Shown one piece after another: positions 44,344-53,498 of a stretch of DNA of 64,000 bases. Source of the DNA: an uncultured Dokdonia sp. (lineage in GTDB: Bacteria > Bacteroidota > Bacteroidia > Flavobacteriales > Flavobacteriaceae); contig NZ_CANMDS010000002.1 of assembly GCF_947496725.1 (NCBI RefSeq), positions 62,001-126,000 of the forward strand, in the 5' to 3' direction. The position numbers were made by a program, and so were the translations under genes. The notes under the pieces were generated by a model. The model searched no databases. It was given only the letters and a program-made list of their open reading frames with translations, and was not told the DNA's origin. Position 1 is the first letter of the stretch, and every line of letters begins with the position of its first letter.

Positions 44344-45396
44344 ATGAAACTAAAAGTACTCGCCTTATCTGGTTTACTGACTGTTACCGCTTTCGCGAAA
44401 GCGCAACAAGACAAAACCTATCGTGCACATACCATTGCCTTTTACAATGTAGAAAACCTCTTTGATACAGAAAATGACCCCATCACTTATGATGATGATC
44501 GCACACCAGATGGAAAGGATCACTGGACCGAAGAAATCTATCAAGATAAAGTAAGCAAGATGGCGCGCGTCATTTCAGAAATAGGAGCAGATGTAACAAA
44601 TAATGCTCCCGCACTCATAGGCCTTGCAGAAATTGAAAATAGAAAAACAGTAGAAGCACTAGCAAATGATCCAAAACTACTTGCTAAGGATTACGGCATT
44701 GCTCATTTTGACTCTCCAGATAGACGAGGGATTGATGTAGCACTTATGTATCAAAAAGCGCTTTTTAAACCGACTAACATTAGCAAGCACGAGCTCCTTA
44801 TATATGATAATGTTGACACAAGTAAAAGAGTGTACACGCGTGACCAGCTCTTGGTTTCTGGCCTGCTGGATGGTGATATGATACACGTGATTGTAAATCA
44901 CTGGCCATCTCGCTCTGGTGGAGAAGCACGAAGTCGTAAAAAACGTATCGCCGCTGCCGAACTTAATATGAAGATAATTGACAGTTTGCAGAGCAATGAC
45001 CCCTATGCAAAGATCATTACAATGGGAGATCTCAACGACGACCCTACAAGCCCTAGCGTTAAGAAAACAATAAAAGCGTCTGGAAAGAAAGAAAAAGTCA
45101 AAGATGATATGCTTTACAACCCTATGGAGCCTATGTTTAAAAAAGGGATTGGTACACTCGCCTATCGTGATGGTTGGAATCTTTTTGACCAGATTATTAT
45201 AAGCGCACCTTTGCTTGACAAGGATTTTAGCACATACCGCTATTATAAAGCAGGTATTTATAATAAGAACTACTTAAGCAACCCTAAAGGGCGTTATAAA
45301 GGATACCCTTACAGAAGCTTTGCAAATGGAGGGTACACAGGAGGGTACAGTGACCATTTCCCCGTGTATGTATACCTTATTAAAGAAGATCAATAA
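44344..45396 (+). CDS. Secreted endonuclease/exonuclease/phosphatase family protein
   Basis: The 350-residue EEP-fold enzyme has FYNVENLFDTENDP, LIGLAEIENRKTVE (catalytic Glu), HFDSPDRRGIDVALMY, VNHWPSRSGGE, TMGDLNDDP and GYSDHFPVY (catalytic Asp-His). An N-terminal signal peptide (about 1-20) marks it as exported. Its AxA cleavage site is supplied by the palindrome (AFAKA, residues 16-20). It probably cuts extracellular nucleic acid or phosphodiesters. Divergent from the TonB/DUF5689 pair, which may take up the products. Paralogue at 31788-32774. Confidence 0.88.
   Translation: MKLKVLALSGLLTVTAFAKAQQDKTYRAHTIAFYNVENLFDTENDPITYDDDRTPDGKDHWTEEIYQDKVSKMARVISEIGADVTNNAPALIGLAEIENRKTVEALANDPKLLAKDYGIAHFDSPDRRGIDVALMYQKALFKPTNISKHELLIYDNVDTSKRVYTRDQLLVSGLLDGDMIHVIVNHWPSRSGGEARSRKKRIAAAELNMKIIDSLQSNDPYAKIITMGDLNDDPTSPSVKKTIKASGKKEKVKDDMLYNPMEPMFKKGIGTLAYRDGWNLFDQIIISAPLLDKDFSTYRYYKAGIYNKNYLSNPKGRYKGYPYRSFANGGYTGGYSDHFPVYVYLIKEDQ
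44388..44403. repeat. Palindrome CGCTTTCGCGAAAGCG, exact, coding copy
   Basis: AFAKA frame, residues 16-20, at the signal-peptide cleavage site of the secreted nuclease. Confidence 0.95.
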
Positions 45397-45420
45397 AACA
45401 ACTTATAATAGTTAATAAAA

Positions 45421-45462
45421 ATGTCCGCAATCTATTTATTTTAGATTGCGGACATTTTTTTG
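45421..45462 (+). terminator. Terminator of the secreted nuclease gene
   Basis: A perfect 14-base-pair stem (45421-45434 with 45442-45455), seven-base loop, then T run. Confidence 0.92.
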
Positions 45463-45471
45463 TTTTAATCA

Positions 45472-45487
45472 CGCTTTCGCGAAAGCG
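45472..45487. repeat. Palindrome CGCTTTCGCGAAAGCG, exact, intergenic copy
   Basis: Between the nuclease terminator and the stop codon of the convergent membrane protein gene (38 intervening bases). Symmetry extends one base on each side. Confidence 0.95.
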
Positions 45488-45525
45488 TAAAACTATCCAT
45501 AAAAGGTATAGTCTAAAGGGTTATA

Positions 45526-45960
45526 TTAAAACCACTGCGACCAAGGAATAATAGCAAGTACTGCAATTAAAGCAAGGGTATAAAATATTGCTATCTTCTT
45601 GAACTTAGGCGTAGAAAGGCGCTGTTTTTTATGTTTTGAATACCCCACAGTAACAAGTACTACAGCAATAATCATAAGGAAAGGGTGCTCTACCGCAAGT
45701 TGTCTAGCCTGGCTAGATAAACCTCCCATTCCGTTTGCCTTTATCGCTTGTAAGCCATTAGGAGACACAAACCACAACACAAGCCCTATGAGTAACTGTA
45801 TGTGCATAGTTATAAGTGTAAACAGTGCTAGACTCATATCCTTACCTCCATATTCCTTTTTACTAAAGAATTTAGAAAGGGCATTTACTGTTGCAATAAC
45901 AAGAACGATAAGAACTAAATACGCCCAATAAGAGTGGACAAACTGAACAACTGAGTACAT
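45526..45960 (-). CDS. Four-helix membrane protein of unknown function, cytochrome b-like
   Basis: The 144-residue inner-membrane protein has four predicted helices (about 10-27, 45-65, 89-105, 122-140). His residues lie at or in the helices: VHSYWAYL near residue 9, TMHIQLLIGLVLWF and VEHPFLMIIAVVLV. Paired helix-borne His is typical of heme-binding cytochrome b-like proteins, but the spacing is not proof and I do not recognise a named family. Monocistronic, with a consensus promoter. Confidence 0.65.
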   Translation of the reverse strand: MYSVVQFVHSYWAYLVLIVLVIATVNALSKFFSKKEYGGKDMSLALFTLITMHIQLLIGLVLWFVSPNGLQAIKANGMGGLSSQARQLAVEHPFLMIIAVVLVTVGYSKHKKQRLSTPKFKKIAIFYTLALIAVLAIIPWSQWF

Positions 45961-45988
45961 ATGATGTATATTTATTATGGTTGAGTGT

Positions 45989-45996
45989 CAAAGATA
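45989..45996 (-). promoter_or_regulatory. -7 promoter element of the four-helix membrane protein gene
   Basis: TATCTTTG on the - strand fits TAnnTTTG, 28 bases before the ATG. Confidence 0.5.
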
Positions 45997-46008
45997 ATTC
46001 ATAAATAT

Positions 46009-46042
46009 AAAAGCCGCTACTGTTTCCAGTAGCGGCTTTTTA
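46009..46042 (-). terminator. Terminator of the Oar-like receptor gene
   Basis: A perfect 14-base-pair stem (46009-46022 with 46027-46040) with a TTTC/GAAA loop and T/A runs on each side. Confidence 0.9.
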
Positions 46043-46073
46043 AATTGCCTAAGCAAACAATTTATAATAGCTC

Positions 46074-49000
46074 TTAGTTAAAGATATAACGAAGACCTAC
46101 TTGCATTTGCCATCTTGAAGACTGTAATCCAGAATCATCAATTTGATCTACGTTTTTACCTATTACGTTTCCTGCATCATCAAACTCAAGTAAGCTCTCT
46201 ACAAAGCTAAATACTGGTTGATCATCAGATGTTGAAACTGTCTGTAATGGTGATACGTTAGATCCTACAAATTTACGTACTCCCCAATCTTTGTTGATAA
46301 GGTTTGTAAAGTTGAAGATATCTAAAGAGATCTGGAATGTATTTTTCTTATCTCCAGTTTTTACATATATATCTTGTAAGAACTTAAGGTCAACGATGTG
46401 GTTCCAAGGTCCTCTTGAACCATTACGCTCAGCATACTGTCCTCTACGAGTACTTAAGTAATCGTCAGACTCGATAAACTGGTCAAGTAACATCCATTGT
46501 CTAGCTTGCTCTGTTGCATCACCAGAAAAAGTAATTTCTGACTGGTTTGCTGGAACATAAATAAGAGCGTTATCTCGTGAATCATCATTTAATAAATCAC
46601 GTCCTTCTCTGTATGTAAAGCTATATGGTGACGACTGTGCTCCTTCATAGAAAAGACCTATTGTAGTTTTTCCTCCAAAGTCTCCACCGTACTCAATCTC
46701 GTAAGATGCATTTGCAGAGATACGACTACCTAAAGAGAAGTCAGAACGAGATAATGGAATATCTGAGTTCTTACCATTTACAGTTTGAATTCCTCTCCAC
46801 TGTGAACTGTTTTGAGAAGATGTACCATCAAAGATTTTTTCAGACTCTCCGTAAGAGTAAGATACTTGTCCTTGGAAACCGTTCTGGATAGGCTTTCTAA
46901 GTGTAAACGTTGCGTTATAAGAAGACCCTTCGTTTGTGTTAGAAGCAAGGATGATTCTACCATAAGTATCATCTATCTCGTCACTACGGTTGTAGAATGG
47001 ACGGTTATCTGCTCCATCGTAGTTCCCTACTGGCCCACCTAAGTTAAGGTTCTCATAGTAAACATCTGTAAGTACATCATTATATAAGAAATCTGCAGAT
47101 GCGATTAATCCCCATATAGGTAATTTTTGATCGATAGCGATGTTGTATTTACCTACTTGTGGAAGTTTGAAGTTCTTAGCAAAAAGGTCGATGTTTCCAC
47201 CTACTCCTCCAGAACCTGCAGCAACAACTTGTGTTTGCTGGTTTACATCTGCTTGGAAAGGCTCTCCGAAGATAAAGCTAAATCCACCAGTTACACCATT
47301 ATTGTTATAAGTACCACCTGGCCATACTAAAGGAAGTCTTGAAGTAAATACTCCTAATCCTCCACGTACTTGTGTTGTATTATTTCCAAAAACATCCCAG
47401 TTAAATCCTAAACGTGGTGCGATGTGAGCAGAAGCATCAACTCCTTGACCTACACGTGCTCCTTGTAAATCTTTACCTGCAGCAGTAAGTAGAGACACTG
47501 TTCTTGTATTAAAGTCATCATTTACAGTACCATCTTCCCAGTAAGGAATATCAACACGGATACCTCCTGTTACTTTAAAGTTTTCTGTTACTTGTACTTC
47601 ATCTTGTACGTAGAAACCTAATTGAGAAGTTCCAAAATCTGCAGATCCAGCAGACTCATCACCTACAGCACCGTTACCTACTAAAGAATAACCGTGTTGA
47701 AAAACGTCTGCATCTTGACCAGTTAAGAACTGGTTAAGTCCAGAAGAAACTAAGTTTCCAGCATCATCAAATTGATCTTCGAAAGTATAATCTCCGTAGT
47801 TAAAAGCAAAGAATAAGTTCTTAGCAGAAGCAATCTCAAGGTTTGCACCAAGCGTTACAGCGTGACGACCAGAGAAAATCTGGAAGTTGTTGTTTATTGT
47901 AAAGATATCCTGCTCAAGTAAATTTGCAGTAGAGAAAGGCTCAGACCCAAAAGAGATCGTACCTCCTCCATCTTGAATATCTACAGTAGGGAATGGATTA
48001 CCAGAAGGATCTCTATCATCCTTTACAGATGTATATCCTATCTTAAGGTTGTTTGCATATTTAGAACCAAACGTAGAGTTTAATTCAAATGCAGTAGAGT
48101 ATGTCTTAGTTTCAAAAAACTCAGATCCGTTTATGAACCCTATGTTTCTTAATCCAGAGTTACGAGCTTCTAGGTTAGTCGCCTCAACGATACCTTGACG
48201 TATAGATACTTTGTGGTTTTCGTTAATGTTCCAGTCTAAACGTAAGTTTATCTTGTCACTTTCTAGAGTTCTAGTGTTGTTATCAAAAATACCAGGATTA
48301 TAACCGTACTCAGACTGTAAGAAGCTAGCAAGGTTTGCGATATCTGCTTCAGAAGATCTTCCTTGGTAGTTTGAGAATGTAAATGGTTGAGGAGTCTCAT
48401 CATCTTGACGCTCATAGTTTGCAAAGAAGAATAATTTATCTTCGATAATTGGACCTCCTATACGGATACCGTAAGTCTTAGCAGAAAATTCTGCAAGCTT
48501 CTCACGCTCGTCACCTTCATTTGTTAAATCTACAGGAGTTTTGCCTGCAAGACTTTCGTTTCTTAAGAAACCGTATACACTACCTTCCCAGTTGTTAGAT
48601 CCAGAACGCGTTACTGCGTTTACAGATCCTCCAGAGAATCCTGACTGACGTACATCAAAAGGAGCAAGGTTAATTTGGAAAGATTCGATAGCATCTACAG
48701 AGAACGGGTTTACACCTGTCTGACCTCCGTTAGTACCTGAACCTGCAAGACCAAAAACATCGTTATTTACAGCACCATCAATATAGATAGCGTTGTAACG
48801 GTTATTTTGACCACCTAGAGAGATAGAAAAACCATCGTTCCCCTCAGTAATCTGAGCTTGTGGAGTAACACGTGCAAAATCTGCAATACCTCTAGATACA
48901 GAGGGAATTGTAGCGATGTCACGCTCTGTAATTGTAGTTTCTGTACCAGTTTTGTTTGTGTTAAACACACTGTTATTAGATCCAGTAATTACAATCTCGT

Positions 49001-49349
49001 CAAGTGCATTTGCATTTTCTTGCATTGTTACACTTACTCTCTTAGTCTCTCCGAGACCTAAGTTAAAACCGTTAAGTGCATAATCTTCAAAACCTACATA
49101 AGTAATTGTAAGGTTGTAAGGACCACCTGATTTAAGGTTTGGTAAACGGTAAAAACCGTCAAAATCTGTTACTGCTCCATAAACAGAACCTGTAGGTACG
49201 TGTGTAGCTACAATGTTTGCCCCAGGTAATGGTCCTTCTGTGTTGTCTAGCACACGTCCAGCAATGGAACTTGTTGTTACCCCTTGCGCAAGTGACGAAG
49301 CTGTCACAAGAAACAAAGCGATCAATGATAAAAATGTAATTTTCTTCAT
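46074..49349 (-). CDS. Oar-like TonB-dependent outer-membrane receptor
   Basis: The 1091-residue protein has a signal peptide (about 1-21). A carboxypeptidase-regulatory-like domain follows (about 27-110, SIAGRVLDNTEGPLPGANIV). The plug has TonB-box-like ALDEIVITGS and IYIDGAVNNDVFG, and a long beta barrel ends in VGLRYIFN. This is the Oar/large TonB receptor type abundant in flavobacteria, sometimes linked to protease or adhesion functions. Codon use looks like that of a highly expressed gene, with many repeated preferred codons. Monocistronic; it has the best promoter in the window. Confidence 0.9.
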   Translation of the reverse strand: MKKITFLSLIALFLVTASSLAQGVTTSSIAGRVLDNTEGPLPGANIVATHVPTGSVYGAVTDFDGFYRLPNLKSGGPYNLTITYVGFEDYALNGFNLGLGETKRVSVTMQENANALDEIVITGSNNSVFNTNKTGTETTITERDIATIPSVSRGIADFARVTPQAQITEGNDGFSISLGGQNNRYNAIYIDGAVNNDVFGLAGSGTNGGQTGVNPFSVDAIESFQINLAPFDVRQSGFSGGSVNAVTRSGSNNWEGSVYGFLRNESLAGKTPVDLTNEGDEREKLAEFSAKTYGIRIGGPIIEDKLFFFANYERQDDETPQPFTFSNYQGRSSEADIANLASFLQSEYGYNPGIFDNNTRTLESDKINLRLDWNINENHKVSIRQGIVEATNLEARNSGLRNIGFINGSEFFETKTYSTAFELNSTFGSKYANNLKIGYTSVKDDRDPSGNPFPTVDIQDGGGTISFGSEPFSTANLLEQDIFTINNNFQIFSGRHAVTLGANLEIASAKNLFFAFNYGDYTFEDQFDDAGNLVSSGLNQFLTGQDADVFQHGYSLVGNGAVGDESAGSADFGTSQLGFYVQDEVQVTENFKVTGGIRVDIPYWEDGTVNDDFNTRTVSLLTAAGKDLQGARVGQGVDASAHIAPRLGFNWDVFGNNTTQVRGGLGVFTSRLPLVWPGGTYNNNGVTGGFSFIFGEPFQADVNQQTQVVAAGSGGVGGNIDLFAKNFKLPQVGKYNIAIDQKLPIWGLIASADFLYNDVLTDVYYENLNLGGPVGNYDGADNRPFYNRSDEIDDTYGRIILASNTNEGSSYNATFTLRKPIQNGFQGQVSYSYGESEKIFDGTSSQNSSQWRGIQTVNGKNSDIPLSRSDFSLGSRISANASYEIEYGGDFGGKTTIGLFYEGAQSSPYSFTYREGRDLLNDDSRDNALIYVPANQSEITFSGDATEQARQWMLLDQFIESDDYLSTRRGQYAERNGSRGPWNHIVDLKFLQDIYVKTGDKKNTFQISLDIFNFTNLINKDWGVRKFVGSNVSPLQTVSTSDDQPVFSFVESLLEFDDAGNVIGKNVDQIDDSGLQSSRWQMQVGLRYIFN

Positions 49350-49374
49350 GATATTTATTAAATAATTAGCAGTG

Positions 49375-49403
49375 CAAAATTACTTTAATTTCCTAAGCAC
49401 CAA
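49375..49403 (-). promoter_or_regulatory. Complete -33/-7 promoter of the Oar-like receptor
   Basis: On the - strand TTG (49401-49403) is followed by 18 bases and then TAATTTTG (49375-49382). Both Bacteroidota promoter elements are present at normal spacing. Confidence 0.65.
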
Positions 49404-49458
49404 TATTAACTTAAGGTTAACTTATTTTCTTAAAGATTTGAAAAATTTGATAGAACTT

Positions 49459-49492
49459 AAAACGCCCTGAGATCAAGCTCTCAGGGCGTTTT
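49459..49492 (-). terminator. Terminator of the kynA-M23-pgi cluster
   Basis: A perfect 14-base-pair GC-rich stem (49459-49472 with 49479-49492) with a six-base loop. Confidence 0.88.
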
Positions 49493-49521
49493 AGCGCTTC
49501 ATATATTTTATAAGAAAATTA

Positions 49522-51132
49522 CTACAATTTATAACGCTCTAGTAATGTTCTAGTTGAGCTATCGTGAGACGTCATCTCATCGCTATCTATATCAGATAAA
49601 ACTTGTTTGGCAAGTTGTTTTCCTAACTCTACACCCCACTGATCAAAGGAGTAGATGTTCCATATTATGCCTTGTACAAAAATCTTATGTTCATACATTG
49701 CTACTAACGCTCCTAGACTCTCTGGTGTTAATGCCTCACCAAGTATAGTTGTAGTAGGTTTATTTCCTTCAAAAACTTTAAAAGGGGCTAGCTCTTCTAT
49801 TGCTTCAGGACTTAAACCTCCATCTTGCAATTCAGTAATTACTTGATCTTTTGTTTTACCATTCATTAAAGCTTCTGTTTGTGCAAAAAAGTTTGCCATA
49901 AGCTTGTCGTGATGACTCTTCTCCCCGTGCAATGATTTTTTAAAACCTATAAAATCTGCCGGTATTAATTTTGTCCCTTGATGAATAAGCTGAAAGAACG
50001 CGTGCTGGCTATTTGTACCCGGCTCTCCCCATATAATATTACCTGTTTCATAAGAAACACGCTCTCCATTGCGGTCTACACTCTTACCATTACTCTCCAT
50101 AATAGCTTGCTGTAAATATGCGGGAAGTCTATGTAAGTATTGAGAATAAGGTATTACAGCCTCTGTCTCTACTTTAAAGAAGTTATTATACCACACACTA
50201 AGCAGTGCTGTTATTACAGGTAAATTCTTATCAAAAGATGTGTTTTTAAAATGCTCGTCCATTTTAAACGCGCCGTGTAGTAAGCCTTTAAAATTATCAT
50301 ACCCTACAGCAAGTGCAATAGAAAGACCTACAGAGCTCCATAGCGAAAATCTACCTCCTACCCAGTTCCACATAGGGAATACGTTATCTGAGGAGATTCC
50401 AAAGTTTGCAATAGCTTCTGCATTTGTAGAGATTGCAACAAAATGATTTTTTACAGCATCTTCTCCTACTTTATCTACAAACCACTTACGCACGGTTGTA
50501 GCATTGCTAAGTGTCTCTTGTGTAGTAAATGTTTTTGAAACTATGACAAACAATGTGGTCTCTGGATCAAGATCTTTAATGGTTTCCATCACGTGGTCAC
50601 CATCTACATTTGATATAAAGTGTGTGTTGAGACGTGTCTTATAATATTGTAAAGCCTCTACTACCATTACTGGACCTAGATCAGAACCTCCTATACCTAT
50701 ATTTACAACATCTGTAATTTCCTTTCCTGTAGCTCCTTTATGTGCCCCAGAAATCACCTTTTCGGTAAAGGTCTGTATTGATTTTTTTACGGCATCTACT
50801 TCCGCTTTCGCGAAAGCGTTATCACTCTCATCACGAAGTGCGGTGTGCATTACAGCACGCCCTTCGGTGGCGTTAATTTTTTTACCACCAAAAAAACTAT
50901 CTATAGCCTCTTGTAAGCCTACCTCTTGAGCCAGCTTGAGTAGAAGAGTCATTGTCTCTTCTGTAATTCTGTTTTTACTATAATCTACATAAAATGTATC
51001 CCAAAGAATTGAAAAATCTTCTGCACGCTTATCATTTTTAAAAAGATCTGTAAGATGTGTGTCTTTTATCTCTTCATAATGCGCTTGCAAGTCTTTCCAA
51101 GCTGCGGTAGTAGTTGGGTTTATATTTTTCAT
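49522..51132 (-). CDS. pgi: Glucose-6-phosphate isomerase
   Basis: The 536-residue enzyme has [34 protein letters not shown], the signature region [14 protein letters not shown] and [24 protein letters not shown]. It ends with the catalytic Lys in [13 protein letters not shown]. It interconverts glucose 6-phosphate and fructose 6-phosphate. The palindrome at 50803-50818 encodes AFAKA at about 106-110 in a surface segment before [11 protein letters not shown]. It lies 18 bases after the M23 peptidase gene in the same direction. Confidence 0.97.
   Translation of the reverse strand: MKNINPTTTAAWKDLQAHYEEIKDTHLTDLFKNDKRAEDFSILWDTFYVDYSKNRITEETMTLLLKLAQEVGLQEAIDSFFGGKKINATEGRAVMHTALRDESDNAFAKAEVDAVKKSIQTFTEKVISGAHKGATGKEITDVVNIGIGGSDLGPVMVVEALQYYKTRLNTHFISNVDGDHVMETIKDLDPETTLFVIVSKTFTTQETLSNATTVRKWFVDKVGEDAVKNHFVAISTNAEAIANFGISSDNVFPMWNWVGGRFSLWSSVGLSIALAVGYDNFKGLLHGAFKMDEHFKNTSFDKNLPVITALLSVWYNNFFKVETEAVIPYSQYLHRLPAYLQQAIMESNGKSVDRNGERVSYETGNIIWGEPGTNSQHAFFQLIHQGTKLIPADFIGFKKSLHGEKSHHDKLMANFFAQTEALMNGKTKDQVITELQDGGLSPEAIEELAPFKVFEGNKPTTTILGEALTPESLGALVAMYEHKIFVQGIIWNIYSFDQWGVELGKQLAKQVLSDIDSDEMTSHDSSTRTLLERYKL
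50803..50818. repeat. Palindrome CGCTTTCGCGAAAGCG, exact, coding copy
   Basis: AFAKA frame, about residues 106-110 of Pgi. Confidence 0.95.
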
Positions 51133-51150
51133 TTTGTTATATCTAGGTGA

Positions 51151-52443
51151 TTATTGTAAAGCCTCTGTAGCTTCTTGCTCTTCTGTAATATCATCTTCAG
51201 CTTCTGTCATAAAAGGAAGATTGTCTAGCTGTAATTGTAATGGTCTCTTTATACTGTCAAAAACTGGTAGCAACTCCTCTGCCATAGGCTCTGAGGCTGG
51301 AAGGTCTTCTGAGAAGGGATCTACTTGTTTACCATTTTTCCAGAATCTATAACATACGTGAGGCCCTCCTGAGTTACCAGTCATCCCTATAGTACCTATT
51401 ACATCGCCCTGTCTTACACTCTGGCCTACTTTTGCTAGGCGTTTTTTCATATGCAAGTACTGCGTGTCATACGTACCATTGTGACGTATTTTTACATAGT
51501 TACCATTACCGCCACGTCTTTCTGACTTGGTCACCACACCATCTGCCGTAGCTAGAATAGGGGTGCCTATGGGAGCGGCAAAGTCTGTTCCTTTGTGAGG
51601 TCTTACTCTGTAACCGTAATATTTTATCCTTCTCTTTAAGTTGTATCTAGATGACAATCTCCCATACTTGAGCGGACTTTTAAGAAAGGCTCTTCTTAAG
51701 TTTTCGGCATTTTGATCAAAATAGTCGTAACCTCCAGGTAGTGAGTCGTTTTCAAATCTATAAGCATAAATCTCTCTTCCTCTATGTTCAAACACGCAAG
51801 CCTTTATATTTCCGACTCCCGCAGCTACAGTATCATTTACAAATCGCTCATCATAAATCACTTTAAAACGGTCACCTACGTCTAGTTTATTAAAGTCTAT
51901 AGTCCAGGCATAAATATCTGCCATTTTAATACTTACTAAAACACTAGCTCCTAGATCGTCAAAAGTAGATGAGAGGTTGCTACTTATTACTCCAGAAACT
52001 TCGCGCTCTACGATAGTAACCGGGTGCTTTTTTGCAGCAGCAGTAACATCATCTTCAAAATCTACAACCACATAATCCTCTTTATTTTGCTCATAAATAA
52101 AGACCTGAGCTGCCTCAAGAGTGTCTTTAGATTTAAGTAGCATATACGGCTTTCCTACACGTATACGACGTGTGTCAAACACATTTTTTACACTATCAGA
52201 TATTTCTTGAATCGTGGCATAATCTACATTTGAGTCAAAGAGTATTTTACCAAAACTGTCACCAGACTGCACAGTATCCCTCTCTACCACATAATCATCA
52301 AGTACGTAACCGTACTCTTTGATCACTTCTGGTTCGGTTTCTAGAGTTTGATCTATAGGTGTTGAAGTAGCATCTTGCTTCTCTCCACAAGAGAATAGGG
52401 CAAGGCTTAAAAATAGTGTAATGTAGAGGCGATAATAATTCAC
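51151..52443 (-). CDS. M23-family peptidase-like lipoprotein
   Basis: The 430-residue protein has a lipoprotein signal (lipobox LFSC, Cys about 19) and a LysM/OapA-like region (about 50-110, VQSGDSFGKILFDSNV). The LytM/M23 domain (about 255-395) has GYRVRPHKGTDFAAPIGTP and GNSGGPHVCYRFWKNGKQVDP. The first zinc motif HxxxD is intact. The second, normally HxH, reads HVC, so one zinc ligand is a Cys or the domain has become regulatory. It should act on cell-wall peptides or as an activator of an amidase. It lies between kynA and pgi with short gaps. Confidence 0.87.
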   Translation of the reverse strand: MNYYRLYITLFLSLALFSCGEKQDATSTPIDQTLETEPEVIKEYGYVLDDYVVERDTVQSGDSFGKILFDSNVDYATIQEISDSVKNVFDTRRIRVGKPYMLLKSKDTLEAAQVFIYEQNKEDYVVVDFEDDVTAAAKKHPVTIVEREVSGVISSNLSSTFDDLGASVLVSIKMADIYAWTIDFNKLDVGDRFKVIYDERFVNDTVAAGVGNIKACVFEHRGREIYAYRFENDSLPGGYDYFDQNAENLRRAFLKSPLKYGRLSSRYNLKRRIKYYGYRVRPHKGTDFAAPIGTPILATADGVVTKSERRGGNGNYVKIRHNGTYDTQYLHMKKRLAKVGQSVRQGDVIGTIGMTGNSGGPHVCYRFWKNGKQVDPFSEDLPASEPMAEELLPVFDSIKRPLQLQLDNLPFMTEAEDDITEEQEATEALQ

Positions 52444-52458
52444 TAAAAGTATGTTGTT

Positions 52459-53397
52459 TTAAACGTCCTTTCCCCAGTTTGCAAGCTCTTCTTCACTCCA
52501 GACATCTGGAAAGAAAATGCGACGCTGGTACTTAGGGTGCATATATTTGGTCCATTCACTGCCGCCTGTTGCTTCTACAACTTTTTTACCATTATTGAGG
52601 TAATGATTTGCTGCGTGATAGTGTGACATCACCCAGGTTACATTTACTGTATAATCATAATGGCGCATTGCATCCAGCAGCTTCTTATCTTCACGAGCTT
52701 CCTTAGGCAAGCTTTTAAAGCGAGCGTACAAATTTATGGTATTATATTCTTTTGTAAAGGCGACAAAGTCGTTTTTATATTTTGCCTCAAAGGCAGAGAG
52801 TAAATATGACTTTTTACCCGTGTTGTAATCTTTTCCGGCTGCTTGCCAGTACAAGTGTTCTAACGCGTGCTCGTAAGGAGTATTGCGATCTATGCTTTCG
52901 CGAAAGCGGGCATCTATAAGGTTTATTAAATCTGTACTTGCAAACTCAATCTTTCTGTACTGCGCGCTTTGAAAACCACTTGCTGGTGTAAGTGTTTTTC
53001 TAAACTTCATATACTGCTCTATTTCCATTCCTTCTTGCATTATGCTAAAAGAACTGGTGAGCATATCAAAATAACGACTTATACGGTCCAAACGAGAGCT
53101 AAAAAAATCTACCGTAAGATCTGGGTGATGAGCAACCTGCTCTATCTCCCATAGTATCATTTTAAATAAAAGCTCGTTAACCTGGTGGTACATCACAAAT
53201 ACATTCTCATCTGGAAAGTTTGTGCGCGGTATCTGTAAACTTAAGAGTGCATCTGTATGGATATAATCCCAGTAAGTAATGGGTTTACTTTGTAACAAGC
53301 CCTCAAGGTGATCGTCTAGATCTTGATCTATTTTTTCATACTTATCATCAAGCTGATTGATGATTTTTTCAATATCTGGCTGTATGGTTTTCTTCAT
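52459..53397 (-). CDS. kynA: Tryptophan 2,3-dioxygenase
   Basis: The 312-residue heme dioxygenase has FVMYHQVNELLFKMILWEIEQ (catalytic His), SGFQSAQYRKIEF, and the heme-ligand His region VTWVMSHYHAANHYL near 255. A C-terminal EATGGSEWTKYMHPKYQRR matches the substrate loop. It opens tryptophan to N-formylkynurenine. The palindrome variant at 52893-52908 encodes RFRES at about 164-168, replacing a variable helix-helix loop. No other kynurenine gene is in the window. Confidence 0.95.
   Translation of the reverse strand: MKKTIQPDIEKIINQLDDKYEKIDQDLDDHLEGLLQSKPITYWDYIHTDALLSLQIPRTNFPDENVFVMYHQVNELLFKMILWEIEQVAHHPDLTVDFFSSRLDRISRYFDMLTSSFSIMQEGMEIEQYMKFRKTLTPASGFQSAQYRKIEFASTDLINLIDARFRESIDRNTPYEHALEHLYWQAAGKDYNTGKKSYLLSAFEAKYKNDFVAFTKEYNTINLYARFKSLPKEAREDKKLLDAMRHYDYTVNVTWVMSHYHAANHYLNNGKKVVEATGGSEWTKYMHPKYQRRIFFPDVWSEEELANWGKDV
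52893..52908. repeat. Palindrome variant (first base T), coding copy
   Basis: Inner 14 bases intact. RFRES frame in kynA. Confidence 0.9.
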
Positions 53398-53498
53398 TTA
53401 TAATTGCGACTATAGAAGCTTAAGTTCTAACTCAAAAAAAGATTAAAAAGTGTGTAGCTATAGTCTCTATCTTATTAAATGGCAATTTACAAAAATCC

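Noticed and set aside
46706-47330. Forward open frames opposite the Oar-like receptor
   Set aside because: Shadows of a strongly biased, highly expressed gene on the other strand.
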